DNA from: Micromonospora sp. C31
Lineage (GTDB): Bacteria; Actinomycetota; Actinomycetes; Mycobacteriales; Micromonosporaceae
Reading direction: 5' to 3'
NCBI RefSeq assembly: GCF_018070575.1
Contig: NZ_JAGPXN010000001.1
Location: 310,001-374,000, forward strand
DNA: 64,000 bases
Under the pieces are notes generated by a model. It saw only the letters and a list, made by a program, of their open reading frames with translations. It was not told the origin of the DNA and did no database searches. A program made the translations under genes and the position numbers. Shown in pieces: positions 32,742-41,587 of the stretch. Numbering within the stretch: position 1 is the first letter of the stretch; every line of letters begins with the position of its first letter.

Positions 32742-33419
32742 TCAGTCGTCCAGGCCCCGTTCGATCGCGTACCGGGTCAGCTCGACCCGGTTGTGCAGCT
32801 GGAGCTTGCCGAGCGTGTTCTGCACGTGGTTCTGCACCGTGCGGTGGGACAGCCCGAGCCGCTCGGCGATCTGCCGGTAGGACATCCCCTTGGCGACCAG
32901 GCGCAGCACCTCGGTCTCCCGGTCGGTGAGCCGGGGCGCCGGGCCGGCGCCCCGGGCGGCCCGCCCACCGGGGTCGGCGCCCCCCGGGTGGGCCGCCAGC
33001 CGGCGGTACTCCCCGAGGACCAGCCCGGCCAGGCCGGGCGTGAAGACCGGCTCCCCCGCCGCCGTCCGGCGCACCGCCTCCAGGAACTCCGCCGGGGCCG
33101 CCGACTTCAGCAGGTAGCCGGTGGCGCCCGCCTTCACCGCGTCCAGCACGCTCTGCTGCTCGCCGCTGGCCGAGAGCATCAGCACCCGCACCTGTGGCAG
33201 CACCGCGCGCAACCCGCGGATCACCTCCACCCCCGAGACGTCCGGCAGTTGCAGGTCGAGGACCACCACGTCGGGGCGGGCCGCGGCGGCGACACGCACC
33301 GCCTGCCGGCCCGCACCGCTCGTGGCGACGACGACGTGGCCGGCCTCGGTCAGGTCCCGGGCCACCCCCTCCCGCCACATCGGGTGGTCGTCCACCACCA
33401 TCACCCGTACGCCCGTCAC
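32742..33419 (-). CDS. NarL/LuxR-family response regulator
   Basis: This 225-residue two-component regulator has a receiver domain with acidic pocket VVDDHP, phospho-acceptor Asp in VVVLDLQLPD, and the Lys in LLKSAAP. The C-terminal LuxR helix-turn-helix reads LTDRETEVLRLVAKGMSYR and then LGLSHRTVQNHV. A Gly/Pro-rich linker of about 25 residues joins them. Its GTG start overlaps the stop of the upstream kinase by 4 bp (GTGA). The GGAGGGG ribosome site is provided by the dispersed junction element at 33430-33482. Confidence 0.92.
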   Translation of the reverse strand: MTGVRVMVVDDHPMWREGVARDLTEAGHVVVATSGAGRQAVRVAAAARPDVVVLDLQLPDVSGVEVIRGLRAVLPQVRVLMLSASGEQQSVLDAVKAGATGYLLKSAAPAEFLEAVRRTAAGEPVFTPGLAGLVLGEYRRLAAHPGGADPGGRAARGAGPAPRLTDRETEVLRLVAKGMSYRQIAERLGLSHRTVQNHVQNTLGKLQLHNRVELTRYAIERGLDD

Positions 33420-34615
33420 GGCCCTGACCCCTCCGTTCGCGACTGCGGGGCTCGCAGACCCGGCTCACTCCGCACGCTCACCGGCCCCTCCCTCGGGACG
33501 GTCAGTTCCAGCTCGGTGCCGACGCCCGGCGCGGAGGTGATCCGCACCGTGCCGCCGAGGTCGGCGAGGCGGCCCCGGATCGACCGGGCCACCCCGAGCC
33601 GGCCCTCGGCGGCGGCCTCCGCCAGGCGGCCGTCGGCGAACCCGGGCCCCTCGTCGCGGATCGACACGGTCACCGTCTGCCCCTCGTCCTCGACCAGCAC
33701 CCAGGCCCGCCCGTCCGTGTGCCGGGCCACGTTGTCCAGGGCGGCGGCGGTCGCGGCCGTCAACTCGTGGGCGACCCGCCCGGGCAGTGGCACCGGGGTG
33801 GCCGGCGCGGACAGCGAGACCGTGGCCGAGGCGTACCGGCCGAGCAGCCCGCGCAGGTCCACCGGCCCGCCGTCGGCGGTGCTCCCGGTCGACGCGGCGC
33901 CACCGATCAGGGCCCGCAGCGCGGCCTCCTGCTCCCCGGCGAGTCGGGCCAGCTCCCCGGCCTCGCCGTCCAGGTGGGCGCCGCGCCGCTGCACCAGCGC
34001 CAGCACCTGGAGCACGGAGTCGTGGATGTCCCGGGCCAGCCGCTCCCGCTCCCGGGTGGCGGCCTCCAGCTCGACCGCCCGGTGCAGCCGCTGCTCGACG
34101 GTCACGGCCAGCCGGGCCACGTGCCCGACCACCACCCCGGCGAGCAGCAGGAGGATCACCCCGGTGAGCGAGGACTCGCCGATCCGTTCGCGGGTGGCGA
34201 GGTCCGCCGCGCCGAGCACCAGGGCTGCGACCGTGCCCCGGCGGCGACCGCCGGAGACCGCCCAGGCCAGCACCGGGCCGGCCAGCCACGCCACCGCGAG
34301 GGTGGGCACGCCGGCGGCGAGCGCCGCCGGCCCGATCGCCCACGGGGTGGCCAGCATGATGCCGAGGACGACCCCCAGGTCCGCCAGGAGCAGCGGCCAG
34401 CCCCGGCGGGCCGGGTCGGCGTAGCCGACGGCGGTCACGCCGGTCCAGGCCGCCATCAGCAGGACCAGGCCGCCGGCGGCGAAGGGATGGGCGTACCGGT
34501 CGGCGTCCCGGAGCGCCAGCGCGCAGACGTACGCCAGGGAGGCCACCCGGAACACGGCGATGGCCCGCCAGAGCGGGACCTCGAAACCACCGGACGACGT
34601 CGACACGCCCGTCAC
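33416..34615 (-). CDS. Membrane sensor histidine kinase (HisKA_3, MacS-like)
   Basis: This 399-residue kinase has about five or six N-terminal transmembrane helices and a short sensor region. The dimerisation box RERLARDIHDSVLQVLALV carries the phosphorylated His. The ATPase domain contains ALDNVARHT, RDEGPGFAD and EGRLGVARSI. It pairs with the downstream response regulator, whose start overlaps its stop by 4 bp. The last 20 or so residues (SVRSEPGLRAPQSR and following) are encoded by the dispersed junction element, so the C-terminus was extended by it. Three in-frame GTG codons (34624, 34615, 34606) leave the start uncertain. Confidence 0.88.
   Translation of the reverse strand: MTGVSTSSGGFEVPLWRAIAVFRVASLAYVCALALRDADRYAHPFAAGGLVLLMAAWTGVTAVGYADPARRGWPLLLADLGVVLGIMLATPWAIGPAALAAGVPTLAVAWLAGPVLAWAVSGGRRRGTVAALVLGAADLATRERIGESSLTGVILLLLAGVVVGHVARLAVTVEQRLHRAVELEAATRERERLARDIHDSVLQVLALVQRRGAHLDGEAGELARLAGEQEAALRALIGGAASTGSTADGGPVDLRGLLGRYASATVSLSAPATPVPLPGRVAHELTAATAAALDNVARHTDGRAWVLVEDEGQTVTVSIRDEGPGFADGRLAEAAAEGRLGVARSIRGRLADLGGTVRITSAPGVGTELELTVPREGPVSVRSEPGLRAPQSRTEGSGP
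33430..33482 (-). repeat. Dispersed junction element, copy A
   Basis: On the minus strand this runs from GTGAGCGTGCGGAGTGAGCC through the core GCGAGCCCCGCAGTCGCGAA to CGGAGGGG. It is about 90 percent identical to copies at 63812-63863 and 63871-63922. It codes the tail of the kinase and supplies the ribosome site of the next gene. Confidence 0.85.
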
Positions 34616-34726
34616 GATAGCCACAGCCGGCCGTCCGGCCGACGGGCCGACGGATGCGCCCCGCAGAACCCTGACGTACGGTGGGAAAACCGCGAAACTT
34701 CCGCGATCCGCTGTCGGGACGGGGCC

Positions 34727-35194
34727 ATGACGAATGCGGAATCCGGAGCACAGCGTACGGTTGTGCCCATCGAACCTTCCCTCCTCATCGCCGAGGCCTT
34801 CGAGCAGGCCCAGGTGACCGAGCTACGACACTCGGTCACCTCCTGCGCACATGCCGCCGGCCTGAGCGGGCAGCGCCTGGACGACTTCGTGCTGGCGGTC
34901 AACGAGCTGATCACCAACGCGGTCCGGCACGGCGGTGGCCGGGGCTGGCTGCGACTGTGGCGGCAGCCGGGCCAGCTGTTCTGCGAGGTCTCCGACCACG
35001 GGCAGGGGATCAGCACGCAGCGGCTGGGCGACCGGAGCCGTCCCGCCGCCGACACGGCCGGCGGGTGGGGTCTGTGGCTGGCCCGGGAGTTGAGCGACAG
35101 CATGGACGTCGAGACGGGTGCGCGCGGCACCACGGTCCGCATCAGCGCCGCCGTCGCGGCTCCCCAGCACACCGGCCGCCACCGCCGCGACTGA
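34727..35194 (+). CDS. RsbW-like ATP-binding regulator
   Basis: This 155-residue GHKL ATPase is of the anti-sigma/serine-kinase type. The N-box is FVLAVNELITNAVRHGG and the G1 box CEVSDHGQGI. The G2 box GGWGLWLARELSD is well conserved, so it should bind ATP. The N-terminal 25 residues contain no domain. No sigma factor or STAS gene is adjacent, so the partner is unknown. The ATG at 34727 was used. It diverges from the kinase gene with a gap of about 110 bp and converges on the PRPP synthetase. Confidence 0.85.
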   Translation: MTNAESGAQRTVVPIEPSLLIAEAFEQAQVTELRHSVTSCAHAAGLSGQRLDDFVLAVNELITNAVRHGGGRGWLRLWRQPGQLFCEVSDHGQGISTQRLGDRSRPAADTAGGWGLWLARELSDSMDVETGARGTTVRISAAVAAPQHTGRHRRD

Positions 35195-35223
35195 CCCCAC
35201 CCGCGGACGCACGCGAGGGGCTC

Positions 35224-36162
35224 TCAGGCGAAGAGGGCGCTCACCGATTCGCCGTTGTGGATCCGGCGCATCGCCTCCGCCAGGGCCGGCGCCACGGACA
35301 GGACCCGCAGCTTCGGCACCCGTTTGTCGGCGGGGATCGGCACCGTGTTCGTGCAGACGATCTCCAGCACGCCCTCCTGCCCGCTCAGCCGCCGCAACGC
35401 GTCGCTCGAGAAGAGGCCGTGCGTGCAGGCCAGCCGGATCGAACGGACCTTCAGCCCGCGCAGGTGCTCCATCAGCTCGATCACCGTGCTGCCCTTGGCG
35501 ATCTCGTCGTCCAGCACGATCACGTCCCGGTCGGCCACGTCGCCGATCACCGCGCTGATCTTGACCCGGTCGTCGCTGAACCGCTGCTTCGCCCCGGCGG
35601 CCACCGGGGTGCCGAGCCGCCGGGCGAACGCCGCCGCCTCCTTGGCGTTGCCGAGGTCCGGCGAGACCACCACCGTGTTGCCCAGGTCGTAGCGGGTGAA
35701 GTGGTCGGCCAGCTCGCGCAGCGCGTGCAGGTGGTCGACCGGCACGCTGAAGAAGCCGTGCACCTGGGGTGAGTGCAGGGTCATCGCCAGCACCCGGTCC
35801 GCGCCGGCCGAGGTGAGCAGGTCGGCGACGAGCCGCCCGCCGATCGAGATGCGCGGCGCGTCCTTCTTGTCCGACCGGGCGTACGCGTAGTGCGGCAGCA
35901 CCACCGTGATCCGGCCGGCCGAGGCGCCCCGGGCGGCGTCGATCATGAGCAGCAGCTCGACCAGGTGCTCCTGTACGGGCGGCACCAGCGGCTGGATCAG
36001 GAAGACGTCCCGCTCGCGGCAGTTGGCCTGCAGCTGCACTTCCAGGCAGTCGTTGGCGAAGCGGGACACCCGCACCGGGTGCAGCGGCACGTCGAGGTGG
36101 GCGCAGATCTCGGCGGCGAGTTCGGGGTGGGCGGTTCCACTGAAAACGGCGATGTCACGCAC
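35224..36162 (-). CDS. Ribose-phosphate pyrophosphokinase, divergent paralogue
   Basis: This 312-residue PRPP synthetase makes PRPP from ribose-5-phosphate and ATP. The ATP site segment [13 protein letters not shown] and the flexible-loop [14 protein letters not shown] are present. The PRPP-binding loop reads [13 protein letters not shown] instead of the usual VDDMIDTGGT. These changes mark it as the secondary actinobacterial type rather than the housekeeping PrsA. The GTG at 36162 gives the normal N-terminus ([15 protein letters not shown]). Much longer open frames upstream are shadows of glpK. It is divergent from glpK. Confidence 0.88.
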   Translation of the reverse strand: MRDIAVFSGTAHPELAAEICAHLDVPLHPVRVSRFANDCLEVQLQANCRERDVFLIQPLVPPVQEHLVELLLMIDAARGASAGRITVVLPHYAYARSDKKDAPRISIGGRLVADLLTSAGADRVLAMTLHSPQVHGFFSVPVDHLHALRELADHFTRYDLGNTVVVSPDLGNAKEAAAFARRLGTPVAAGAKQRFSDDRVKISAVIGDVADRDVIVLDDEIAKGSTVIELMEHLRGLKVRSIRLACTHGLFSSDALRRLSGQEGVLEIVCTNTVPIPADKRVPKLRVLSVAPALAEAMRRIHNGESVSALFA

Positions 36163-36255
36163 GTCCGCACATCGTACGGAGGCGAGACGGGCCGGTTTCC
36201 CGCCGGGGCCCGCCACCGGCCGGCGAAGAGCGACCGGTGCGGGTACGGTGCTGCC

Positions 36256-37740
36256 GTGACCCCCCAGTACGTCGCCGCCATCGACCAGGGCACCACCTCC
36301 TCGCGGTGCATCGTCTTCGACCGCGCCGGGGAGATCGTCTCCGTCGCCCAGCGGGAGCACCGGCAGATCTTCCCCCGGCCGGGCTGGGTGGAGCACGACG
36401 CCGAGGAGATCTGGGACAACGTCCAGCGGGTGGTCCGCGAGGCGCTGCACGGCGCCGGCACCGACGCCGCCGGGCTCGCCGCCGTGGGCATCACCAACCA
36501 GCGGGAGACCACCCTCGTCTGGGACCGGGCCACCGGCCGCCCGGTGGCCAACGCCGTCGTCTGGCAGGACACCCGCACCGGGCCGCTGCTGCGCGAGCTC
36601 GACCAGGCGTACGGCGAGCAGCGGTTCCGCGCCCGCACCGGCCTGCCGCTGGCCACCTACTTCGCCGGGCCGAAGCTGCGGTGGCTGCTGGAGCACGTCG
36701 ACGGCCTGCGCGGGCGCGCCGAGGCCGGCGAGGTGCTCTTCGGCACGATGGACAGCTGGCTGATCTGGAAGCTGACCGGCCGGCACGTCACCGACGTGAC
36801 CAACGCCAGCCGCACCCTGCTGATGGACCTCACCACCCTCGACTGGGACCCGGAGCTGCTCGACGCGATGGGCGTGCCGGCCGCGATGCTGCCGGAGATC
36901 CGCAGCTCCGCGGAGGTCTACGGGGAGGCCACCGGCGTCCTGGCCGGGGTGCCCGTGGCCAGCGCGCTCGGCGACCAGCAGGCCGCCCTGTTCGGGCAGA
37001 CCTGCTTCCAGCCGGGCGAGGCCAAGTGCACCTACGGCACCGGCAGCTTCCTGCTGCTCAACACCGGCGCCAGCCCGGTGCCCTCCACCCACGGCCTGCT
37101 CACCACGGTCGCCTACCGCATCCACGGCCAGCCCGCCGCGTACGCGCTGGAGGGGGCGATCGCGGTCACCGGCTCGCTGGTGCAGTGGCTGCGGGACAAC
37201 CTCGGGCTGATCTCCGCCGCACCTGAGGTGGAGGAACTGGCCCGCACCGTCGAGGACAACGGCGGCTGCTACGTGGTGCCCGCCTTCTCCGGGCTGTTCG
37301 CGCCGCACTGGCGCAGCGACGCGCGCGGGGTGATCGCCGGCCTGACCGGCTACATCACCAAGGGGCACCTGGCCCGGGCGGCGCTGGAGGCGTCCGCCTG
37401 GCAGACCCGCGAGGTGGTCGACGCGATGAACGCCGACTCCGACGTGGCGTTGCGCCGGCTGCGGGTCGACGGCGGCATGACCGCCAACGGGCTGCTGATG
37501 CAGTTTCTCGCCGACGTGCTCGACGTGCCGGTGGTCCGGTCCCGGATCACCGAGACCACCTGCCTCGGCGCGGCGTACGCGGCCGGCCTGGCGGTCGGCT
37601 TCTGGCCGGACCTGGCGACGCTGCGGGCGCAGTGGCGCTCCGACGCGCAGTGGGAGTCGACGATGGCGCCGGCGCACCGGGAGCAGGAGCTGCGCAACTG
37701 GCGCAAGGCCGTCCAGCGCACCCTCGACTGGGCGGACTGA
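36256..37740 (+). CDS. glpK: Glycerol kinase
   Basis: This kinase phosphorylates glycerol to glycerol-3-phosphate. The 494-residue FGGY-family enzyme has the phosphate-1 loop DQGTTSSRC near the start, glycerol-contact NQRETT and [30 protein letters not shown], and the adenosine loop [18 protein letters not shown]. No glpF or glpD is adjacent, so it stands alone, divergent from the PRPP synthetase. The GTG at 36256 is the start. The 170 bp between its stop and purC show no clear terminator. Confidence 0.96.
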   Translation: MTPQYVAAIDQGTTSSRCIVFDRAGEIVSVAQREHRQIFPRPGWVEHDAEEIWDNVQRVVREALHGAGTDAAGLAAVGITNQRETTLVWDRATGRPVANAVVWQDTRTGPLLRELDQAYGEQRFRARTGLPLATYFAGPKLRWLLEHVDGLRGRAEAGEVLFGTMDSWLIWKLTGRHVTDVTNASRTLLMDLTTLDWDPELLDAMGVPAAMLPEIRSSAEVYGEATGVLAGVPVASALGDQQAALFGQTCFQPGEAKCTYGTGSFLLLNTGASPVPSTHGLLTTVAYRIHGQPAAYALEGAIAVTGSLVQWLRDNLGLISAAPEVEELARTVEDNGGCYVVPAFSGLFAPHWRSDARGVIAGLTGYITKGHLARAALEASAWQTREVVDAMNADSDVALRRLRVDGGMTANGLLMQFLADVLDVPVVRSRITETTCLGAAYAAGLAVGFWPDLATLRAQWRSDAQWESTMAPAHREQELRNWRKAVQRTLDWAD

Positions 37741-37908
37741 CCGCCGCGCTGGCCCGGGGCGCCGGCCAGCCGTTCGGCGAGCCCGGCCACTCCCGGCCCG
37801 GGCCGGCGCAGGCGGTCGGCAGGTTCCGCCGGGAGGCCCACGCCGAGCAGGCCCATCCGCCCCTCGCGACCGCAGGCGTCGTCGCACCTCCGGGCCGAGG
37901 CCCCGGGG

Positions 37909-38742
37909 TCAGTCCCAGCGGTTGCCGGTGAGCTTCTCGTATACGTCCACGTAGCGGGCCCGGGTCGCCTCGACCACCTCGGCCGGCACCTCGGGCGCCG
38001 GGGCCTGCTTGTTCCAGCCGCTCTCCACCGCCCAGTCCCGGACGTACTGCTTGTCGTAGGAGAACTGCGCCCGGCCCGGCTGGTACGACTCCGCCGGCCA
38101 GAACCGGGACGAGTCGGAGGTGAGCAGCTCGTCGCCGACGGTCAGCGTGCCGTCCGGCGCCCAGCCCAGCTCGATCTTGGTGTCGGCGACCAGGATGCCC
38201 CGGTCCGCGGCCAGCTCGGCGCCCCGGCAGTAGACGTCGATGGTGATCCGACGCAGCCGCTCGGCGGTCTCGGCGCCGACCTTGTCCACCACCTCGGCGA
38301 AGGTGATCGGCTCGTCGTGCTCACCCACCGGCGCCTTCGTCGACGGAGTGAAGATCGGCTCCGGCAGGATGGACGCCTCCACCAGTCCGCGAGGCAGCTC
38401 GACGCCGGAGACCGCGCCCGTGCGCTGGTACTCCGTCAGGCCGCCGCCGGTCAGGTAGCCCCGGGCGACGCACTCCACGGGCACCATCTCCAGCCGCCGG
38501 CAGCGGATGGCCCGACCGGCGAACCCGGTCGGCACGTCGGTGGCCGAGATGACGTGGTTGGGCACCAGGTCGGCCAGCTGCTCGAACCACCACAGCGAGA
38601 GCGCGGTGAGCAGCTTGCCCTTGTCGGGGATCGGCGTCGGCAGCACCACGTCGTAGATCGAGATGCGGTCGGAGGCGACCAGGATCAGGTCGTCGCCGTC
38701 GGCGTAGACGTCCCTCACCTTGCCCGAGTGCAGAAGTTCCAC
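37909..38742 (-). CDS. purC: SAICAR synthetase
   Basis: Phosphoribosylaminoimidazole-succinocarboxamide synthase condenses CAIR with aspartate at the cost of ATP in purine synthesis. The 277 residues begin with LLHSGKVRDVY, the family N-terminus. They include ISIYDVVLPTPIPDKG, CVARGYLTGGGLTEYQ, TPSTKAPVGEHDEP and DTKIELGW, the nucleotide- and substrate-binding segments. The start GTG at 38742 is supported by the conserved N-terminus. It is monocistronic here and divergent from the solute-binding lipoprotein gene. Confidence 0.96.
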   Translation of the reverse strand: MELLHSGKVRDVYADGDDLILVASDRISIYDVVLPTPIPDKGKLLTALSLWWFEQLADLVPNHVISATDVPTGFAGRAIRCRRLEMVPVECVARGYLTGGGLTEYQRTGAVSGVELPRGLVEASILPEPIFTPSTKAPVGEHDEPITFAEVVDKVGAETAERLRRITIDVYCRGAELAADRGILVADTKIELGWAPDGTLTVGDELLTSDSSRFWPAESYQPGRAQFSYDKQYVRDWAVESGWNKQAPAPEVPAEVVEATRARYVDVYEKLTGNRWD

Positions 38743-38906
38743 GCGCCCTAGTACACCATGCGGGCCGGGTACGGCCTCCGTCGGTGGCCGCGGGCATCGA
38801 TGCGTACGCCTGGGGTGCGGTGGTGTGGCCGGACGTACGTTGACACCCTCCCGCAGGCCTGCGTGAATGATCCGGCCGCCCGCCCAACGGTCCGCCAGGA
38901 GTCTCC

Positions 38907-40238
38907 GTGCCCGCTGCCCGATCCCCGCTCCCCCGTTCCGGAGCGGACCCGGGGCGGCGTCGGGTGCTCGCCGCGTTGCTGGGCGCGCCGGTGCTCGCCA
39001 CGGGCGGGCTCACCGGGTGCAGCGAGGACCGGGCGGCCCTGGTGGAGACGGGGCCGGTCGAGCTGTCGGTGTTCTGGTACGGCGGGGCGAAGCGGGCCGA
39101 GCTCACCGAACGGGTGCTGCGGCTCTACACCGACCGCAATCCCCGCGTCGGCTTCCGGATCACCTGGCAGGGCGCCGGCGGCTACTACGACCGCCTGGCC
39201 ACCCAGGCCGTGGGCGGCAACGTGCCCGACCTGATCCAACTCGACGACGGCATGCTCGCCGAGTACGCCCGCCGCGACATCGTCCTGGACCTCAGCCCCT
39301 ACGTCGCCGATCACCGCCTCGACCTGCGCACCCTGCCTCCGGGCCTGGTCCGGTACGGGCAGGTCGACGGCCGTACGGTCGGCGTCGCCGCCGCGCAGAC
39401 CACCGCCGCCGTGGTCTACGACCGCACGCTGCTGCGCCGGCTGCGGCTGCCCGCGCCGGCCACCGGGATGTCCTGGGCGGAGTACGTCGCCTGGGCGCGG
39501 CGGGTCACCCGGGCCAGCGAGGGCCGCGTGGCCGGCACGATGGACCCGTCCGGCGACCACCGGGCGCTCTGGCTGTGGCTGCGTGGCCAGGGCGGCGAGT
39601 TCTACCGCGGTCGCCAGCTCGGCTTCGACGCGGACGCGCTGACCGAGTGGTTCGAGCTGTGGCGGCGCGCCCGGTCCGGCCGGGCCACCCCGAGCGCGGC
39701 TCTGGTGGAGCAGGCCGAGGGCGGCGAGCCGGCCCGGCAGCTCGTGGTCACCGGAGCCACGGCCGCCTCGTTCGCCTGGGCGCACCAGTTGCCGGAGCTC
39801 CAACGCCTCACCGACGCCGAACTCGGCCTGGCCGCCATGCCGGGCCCGGTGGAGGCGCAGTGGCACCGGGCGTCGATGTACTGGGCGGCCTTCCGCGGCA
39901 CCCGGCACCCTGCCCTGGTCGCGGATGTGATCAACTTTCTGACCGGCAACGGCGAGGCGGGGGCGGTGCTCGGTCACGAGCGCGGTCTCAACCCGAGCCT
40001 CGCCGTGCGCCGCTACGTCGAGGGCAGCATCACCGATCCGGCACAGCGGCGCGCGGCGGCCCTCGGCGCCACGCTGGCCGACCGGCTCGGGCCGGCGCCC
40101 AGCCCACCGCCGCAGGGGCACCTCCGGGTGCGGGCGCTGCTGCTGGAGGCGGCCGAGCGCATTCGCGGCGGCGGCACCGGCCCCCGGGCGGCGGCGGCCC
40201 GTTTCCTGGCCCAGGCGGACGCGGCGCTGGCCGGGTAG
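38907..40238 (+). CDS. Extracellular solute-binding lipoprotein (sugar ABC type)
   Basis: This is a 443-residue family-1 solute-binding protein. A twin-Arg-like GRRRVLAALL is followed by the lipobox LTGCS. The mature part shows VELSVFWYGG and the PDLIQLDDGMLAEYARRD segment, typical of carbohydrate-binding proteins. ABC permease and ATPase genes are absent on both sides, so it is an orphan that must borrow a transporter or act as a receptor. AGGAG lies six bases before the GTG at 38907. A perfect 15-bp hairpin terminates it. Confidence 0.88.
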   Translation: MPAARSPLPRSGADPGRRRVLAALLGAPVLATGGLTGCSEDRAALVETGPVELSVFWYGGAKRAELTERVLRLYTDRNPRVGFRITWQGAGGYYDRLATQAVGGNVPDLIQLDDGMLAEYARRDIVLDLSPYVADHRLDLRTLPPGLVRYGQVDGRTVGVAAAQTTAAVVYDRTLLRRLRLPAPATGMSWAEYVAWARRVTRASEGRVAGTMDPSGDHRALWLWLRGQGGEFYRGRQLGFDADALTEWFELWRRARSGRATPSAALVEQAEGGEPARQLVVTGATAASFAWAHQLPELQRLTDAELGLAAMPGPVEAQWHRASMYWAAFRGTRHPALVADVINFLTGNGEAGAVLGHERGLNPSLAVRRYVEGSITDPAQRRAAALGATLADRLGPAPSPPPQGHLRVRALLLEAAERIRGGGTGPRAAAARFLAQADAALAG

Positions 40239-40281
40239 GGCCGCTCACCGCGAGGCCGCCCCCAGGCGGAGATGCCAGGGT

Positions 40282-40315
40282 CCGATGGTCCGCCTCAGGC
40301 GAGGCGGACCATCGG
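40282..40315. terminator. Perfect 15-bp hairpin, 4-nt loop
   Basis: CCGATGGTCCGCCTC and its exact complement are separated by AGGC. It lies between convergent genes and is suited to stop both. Confidence 0.85.
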
Positions 40316-40332
40316 CACGGCAGCGCCCCGCC

Positions 40333-40581
40333 TCAGCGCGGCGGACCGCCCCGCCGGTTGCGCATCATGCGCAGCACGAGAAAGACGACTCCGGCGACCA
40401 CGACCAGGCAGCAGAGCAGCCCGATGAAGCCGAAGCCGCCACCGCGTCGCCGCCGCGCGGCCTCCACCACCAGCTCACCCGTGCCGGTGGACGCCCAGGC
40501 CACGACGGGCACGAACACCGACAGCACGACCGCTCCGAGGACGGTGGTCAACCGGCCCCACCACTTACCGAATGAAGACAT
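40333..40581 (-). CDS. Small two-helix membrane protein
   Basis: This 82-residue protein of unknown function has two hydrophobic helices (about residues 11-30 and 51-71). They are separated by a polar loop ending in four arginines and followed by a basic tail, MMRNRRGGPPR. The first helix, ending in a Trp-Ala-Ser motif (PVVAWAS), could be a cleaved signal peptide. I do not recognise the family. The ATG at 40581 starts where the preceding open frame turns into low-complexity sequence. Confidence 0.6.
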   Translation of the reverse strand: MSSFGKWWGRLTTVLGAVVLSVFVPVVAWASTGTGELVVEAARRRRGGGFGFIGLLCCLVVVAGVVFLVLRMMRNRRGGPPR

Positions 40582-40639
40582 GCCAACATCCTCGCCGACA
40601 ACCGCAACCTCGGCACGTCGGTCGGAGAGGAATCCGGCG

Positions 40640-40676
40640 CCTCGCATCGCCCTGCCTCGCATCGCCCTGCCTCGCC
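40640..40676. repeat. Short tandem repeat CCTCGCATCGCCCTG
   Basis: Two and a half direct copies of a 15-bp unit, CCTCGCATCGCCCTG, lie upstream of the small membrane protein gene. No gene is seen here. Confidence 0.6.
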
Positions 40677-40728
40677 ACCTGTGCCGGCCCCGGCACGCCG
40701 AAGGGCGCGGCGGGCACGGGCCCACGCG

Positions 40729-40836
40729 GGCGGCACGGGCGCGGACGGGCGGCACGGGGGCGGGCCCAGGCCGGCGGCACGGGCGCGGACGGGCGGCACG
40801 GGGGCGGGCCCAGGCCGGCGGCACGGGCGCGGGCGG
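40729..40836. repeat. Two 44-bp tandem units rich in GGCGGCACGGGC
   Basis: Units 40741-40784 and 40785-40828 are identical and are built internally from GGCGGCACGGG modules. This array lies between the small membrane protein gene and the first initiator tRNA terminator, and it is non-coding. Confidence 0.8.
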
Positions 40837-40841
40837 AAATG

Positions 40842-40877
40842 CGGAACGGCCCCGGAGTGAAATCCGGGGCCGTTCCG
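40842..40877 (-). terminator. Terminator of tRNA-fMet copy 1
   Basis: A 15-bp perfect stem, CGGAACGGCCCCGGA with its complement, encloses a 6-nt loop, four bases past the tRNA 3' end on the minus strand. Confidence 0.85.
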
Positions 40878-40880
40878 TCG

Positions 40881-40957
40881 TGGTAGCGGGGACAGGATTT
40901 GAACCTGCGACCTCTGGGTTATGAGCCCAGCGAGCTACCGAGCTGCTCCACCCCGCG
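40881..40957 (-). tRNA. Initiator tRNA-Met (CAT), copy 1
   Basis: This 77-nt cloverleaf has an encoded CCA. The anticodon loop CTCATAA is closed by three consecutive G-C pairs (GGG/CCC), and the first acceptor pair is a C-T mismatch, both initiator hallmarks. The T arm reads TTCAAAT. A second copy with the same sequence lies at 41419-41495. Confidence 0.97.
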
Positions 40958-41379
40958 TCGGCTCGTTAACTCTAGCGCACCCGACGCCACGATGATCAGC
41001 GGACCCCCGATCCCGCCGCGACACCTGCCTGACCAGTGCAAAGCGGCGTCGGAGGCCGGCACGAGGCGCCCAGCGCCCCAGTCCCGACTCCCGCCGCATC
41101 CGACCGCATGCCTCTTCTGCGCGATTGTGGTGCCTCTTCTGGCGCGAGCGTCCGGTGATCAGGACGTCATGGACGTCATCCAGGCTCTTCAGGGTCCATG
41201 GAGTCCTGATCATCTTCGGCTGGGCCGACCCTCGTGGATCGCGTCGGAGATGAGGCGGCGTGATCGGTGCCACGCACAGGGCCGGCCGACACCGGCCAGG
41301 CCACAGCCGGAACCCACGTCAGCACCTCACCGCCAGCGACACCCGCCATGATCGTTGAGGCAGGGTGGACCCGTGAACG
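40958..41379. other. Spacer between the two initiator tRNA genes
   Basis: These 422 bases hold no gene that I can support. The stretch is noticeably less GC-rich than its surroundings. It contains a partly repeated TGCCTCTTCTG and a run around GACGTCATGGACGTCATCCAGG that is self-similar. The promoter of tRNA copy 1 (minus strand) must lie in its left end. Confidence 0.5.
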
Positions 41380-41415
41380 CGGAACGGCCCCGGAGTAGAC
41401 TCCGGGGCCGTTCCG
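41380..41415 (-). terminator. Terminator of tRNA-fMet copy 2
   Basis: The stem CGGAACGGCCCCGGA and its complement are the same as behind copy 1, with a slightly changed loop. The tRNA and its terminator were therefore duplicated together. Confidence 0.85.
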
Positions 41416-41418
41416 ACG

Positions 41419-41495
41419 TGGTAGCGGGGACAGGATTTGAACCTGCGACCTCTGGGTTATGAGCCCAGCGAGCTACCGAGCTGCTCCACCCCGCG
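41419..41495 (-). tRNA. Initiator tRNA-Met (CAT), copy 2
   Basis: This has the same 77-nt sequence as copy 1, with the initiator features (GGG/CCC anticodon stem, mismatched first acceptor pair) and encoded CCA. Its centre-to-centre distance from copy 1 is 538 bp. Confidence 0.97.
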
Positions 41496-41587
41496 TCGCT
41501 TGGTATACCGTATCCCACCGACCCCCGGCGCCGCAAAGCGACCCGGCGGCCGGCCGCCCGGACCTGGTGGCCCGGGCGGCGTACGCC

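Noticed and set aside
34735..34759. A further SigR-type promoter, GGAAT-N17-GTT
   Set aside because: The spacing is two bases shorter than in the other two cases and the site lies inside the RsbW-like coding region.
35224..37887. An 887-codon minus-strand frame covering the PRPP synthetase and all of glpK
   Set aside because: Only the last 312 codons match a protein family. The rest is the shadow of glpK, and the GTG at 36162 gives the family N-terminus.
40935..41273. A 112-codon minus-strand frame between the tRNA genes
   Set aside because: It begins within the spacer, runs into tRNA-fMet copy 1 and contains no recognisable domain.
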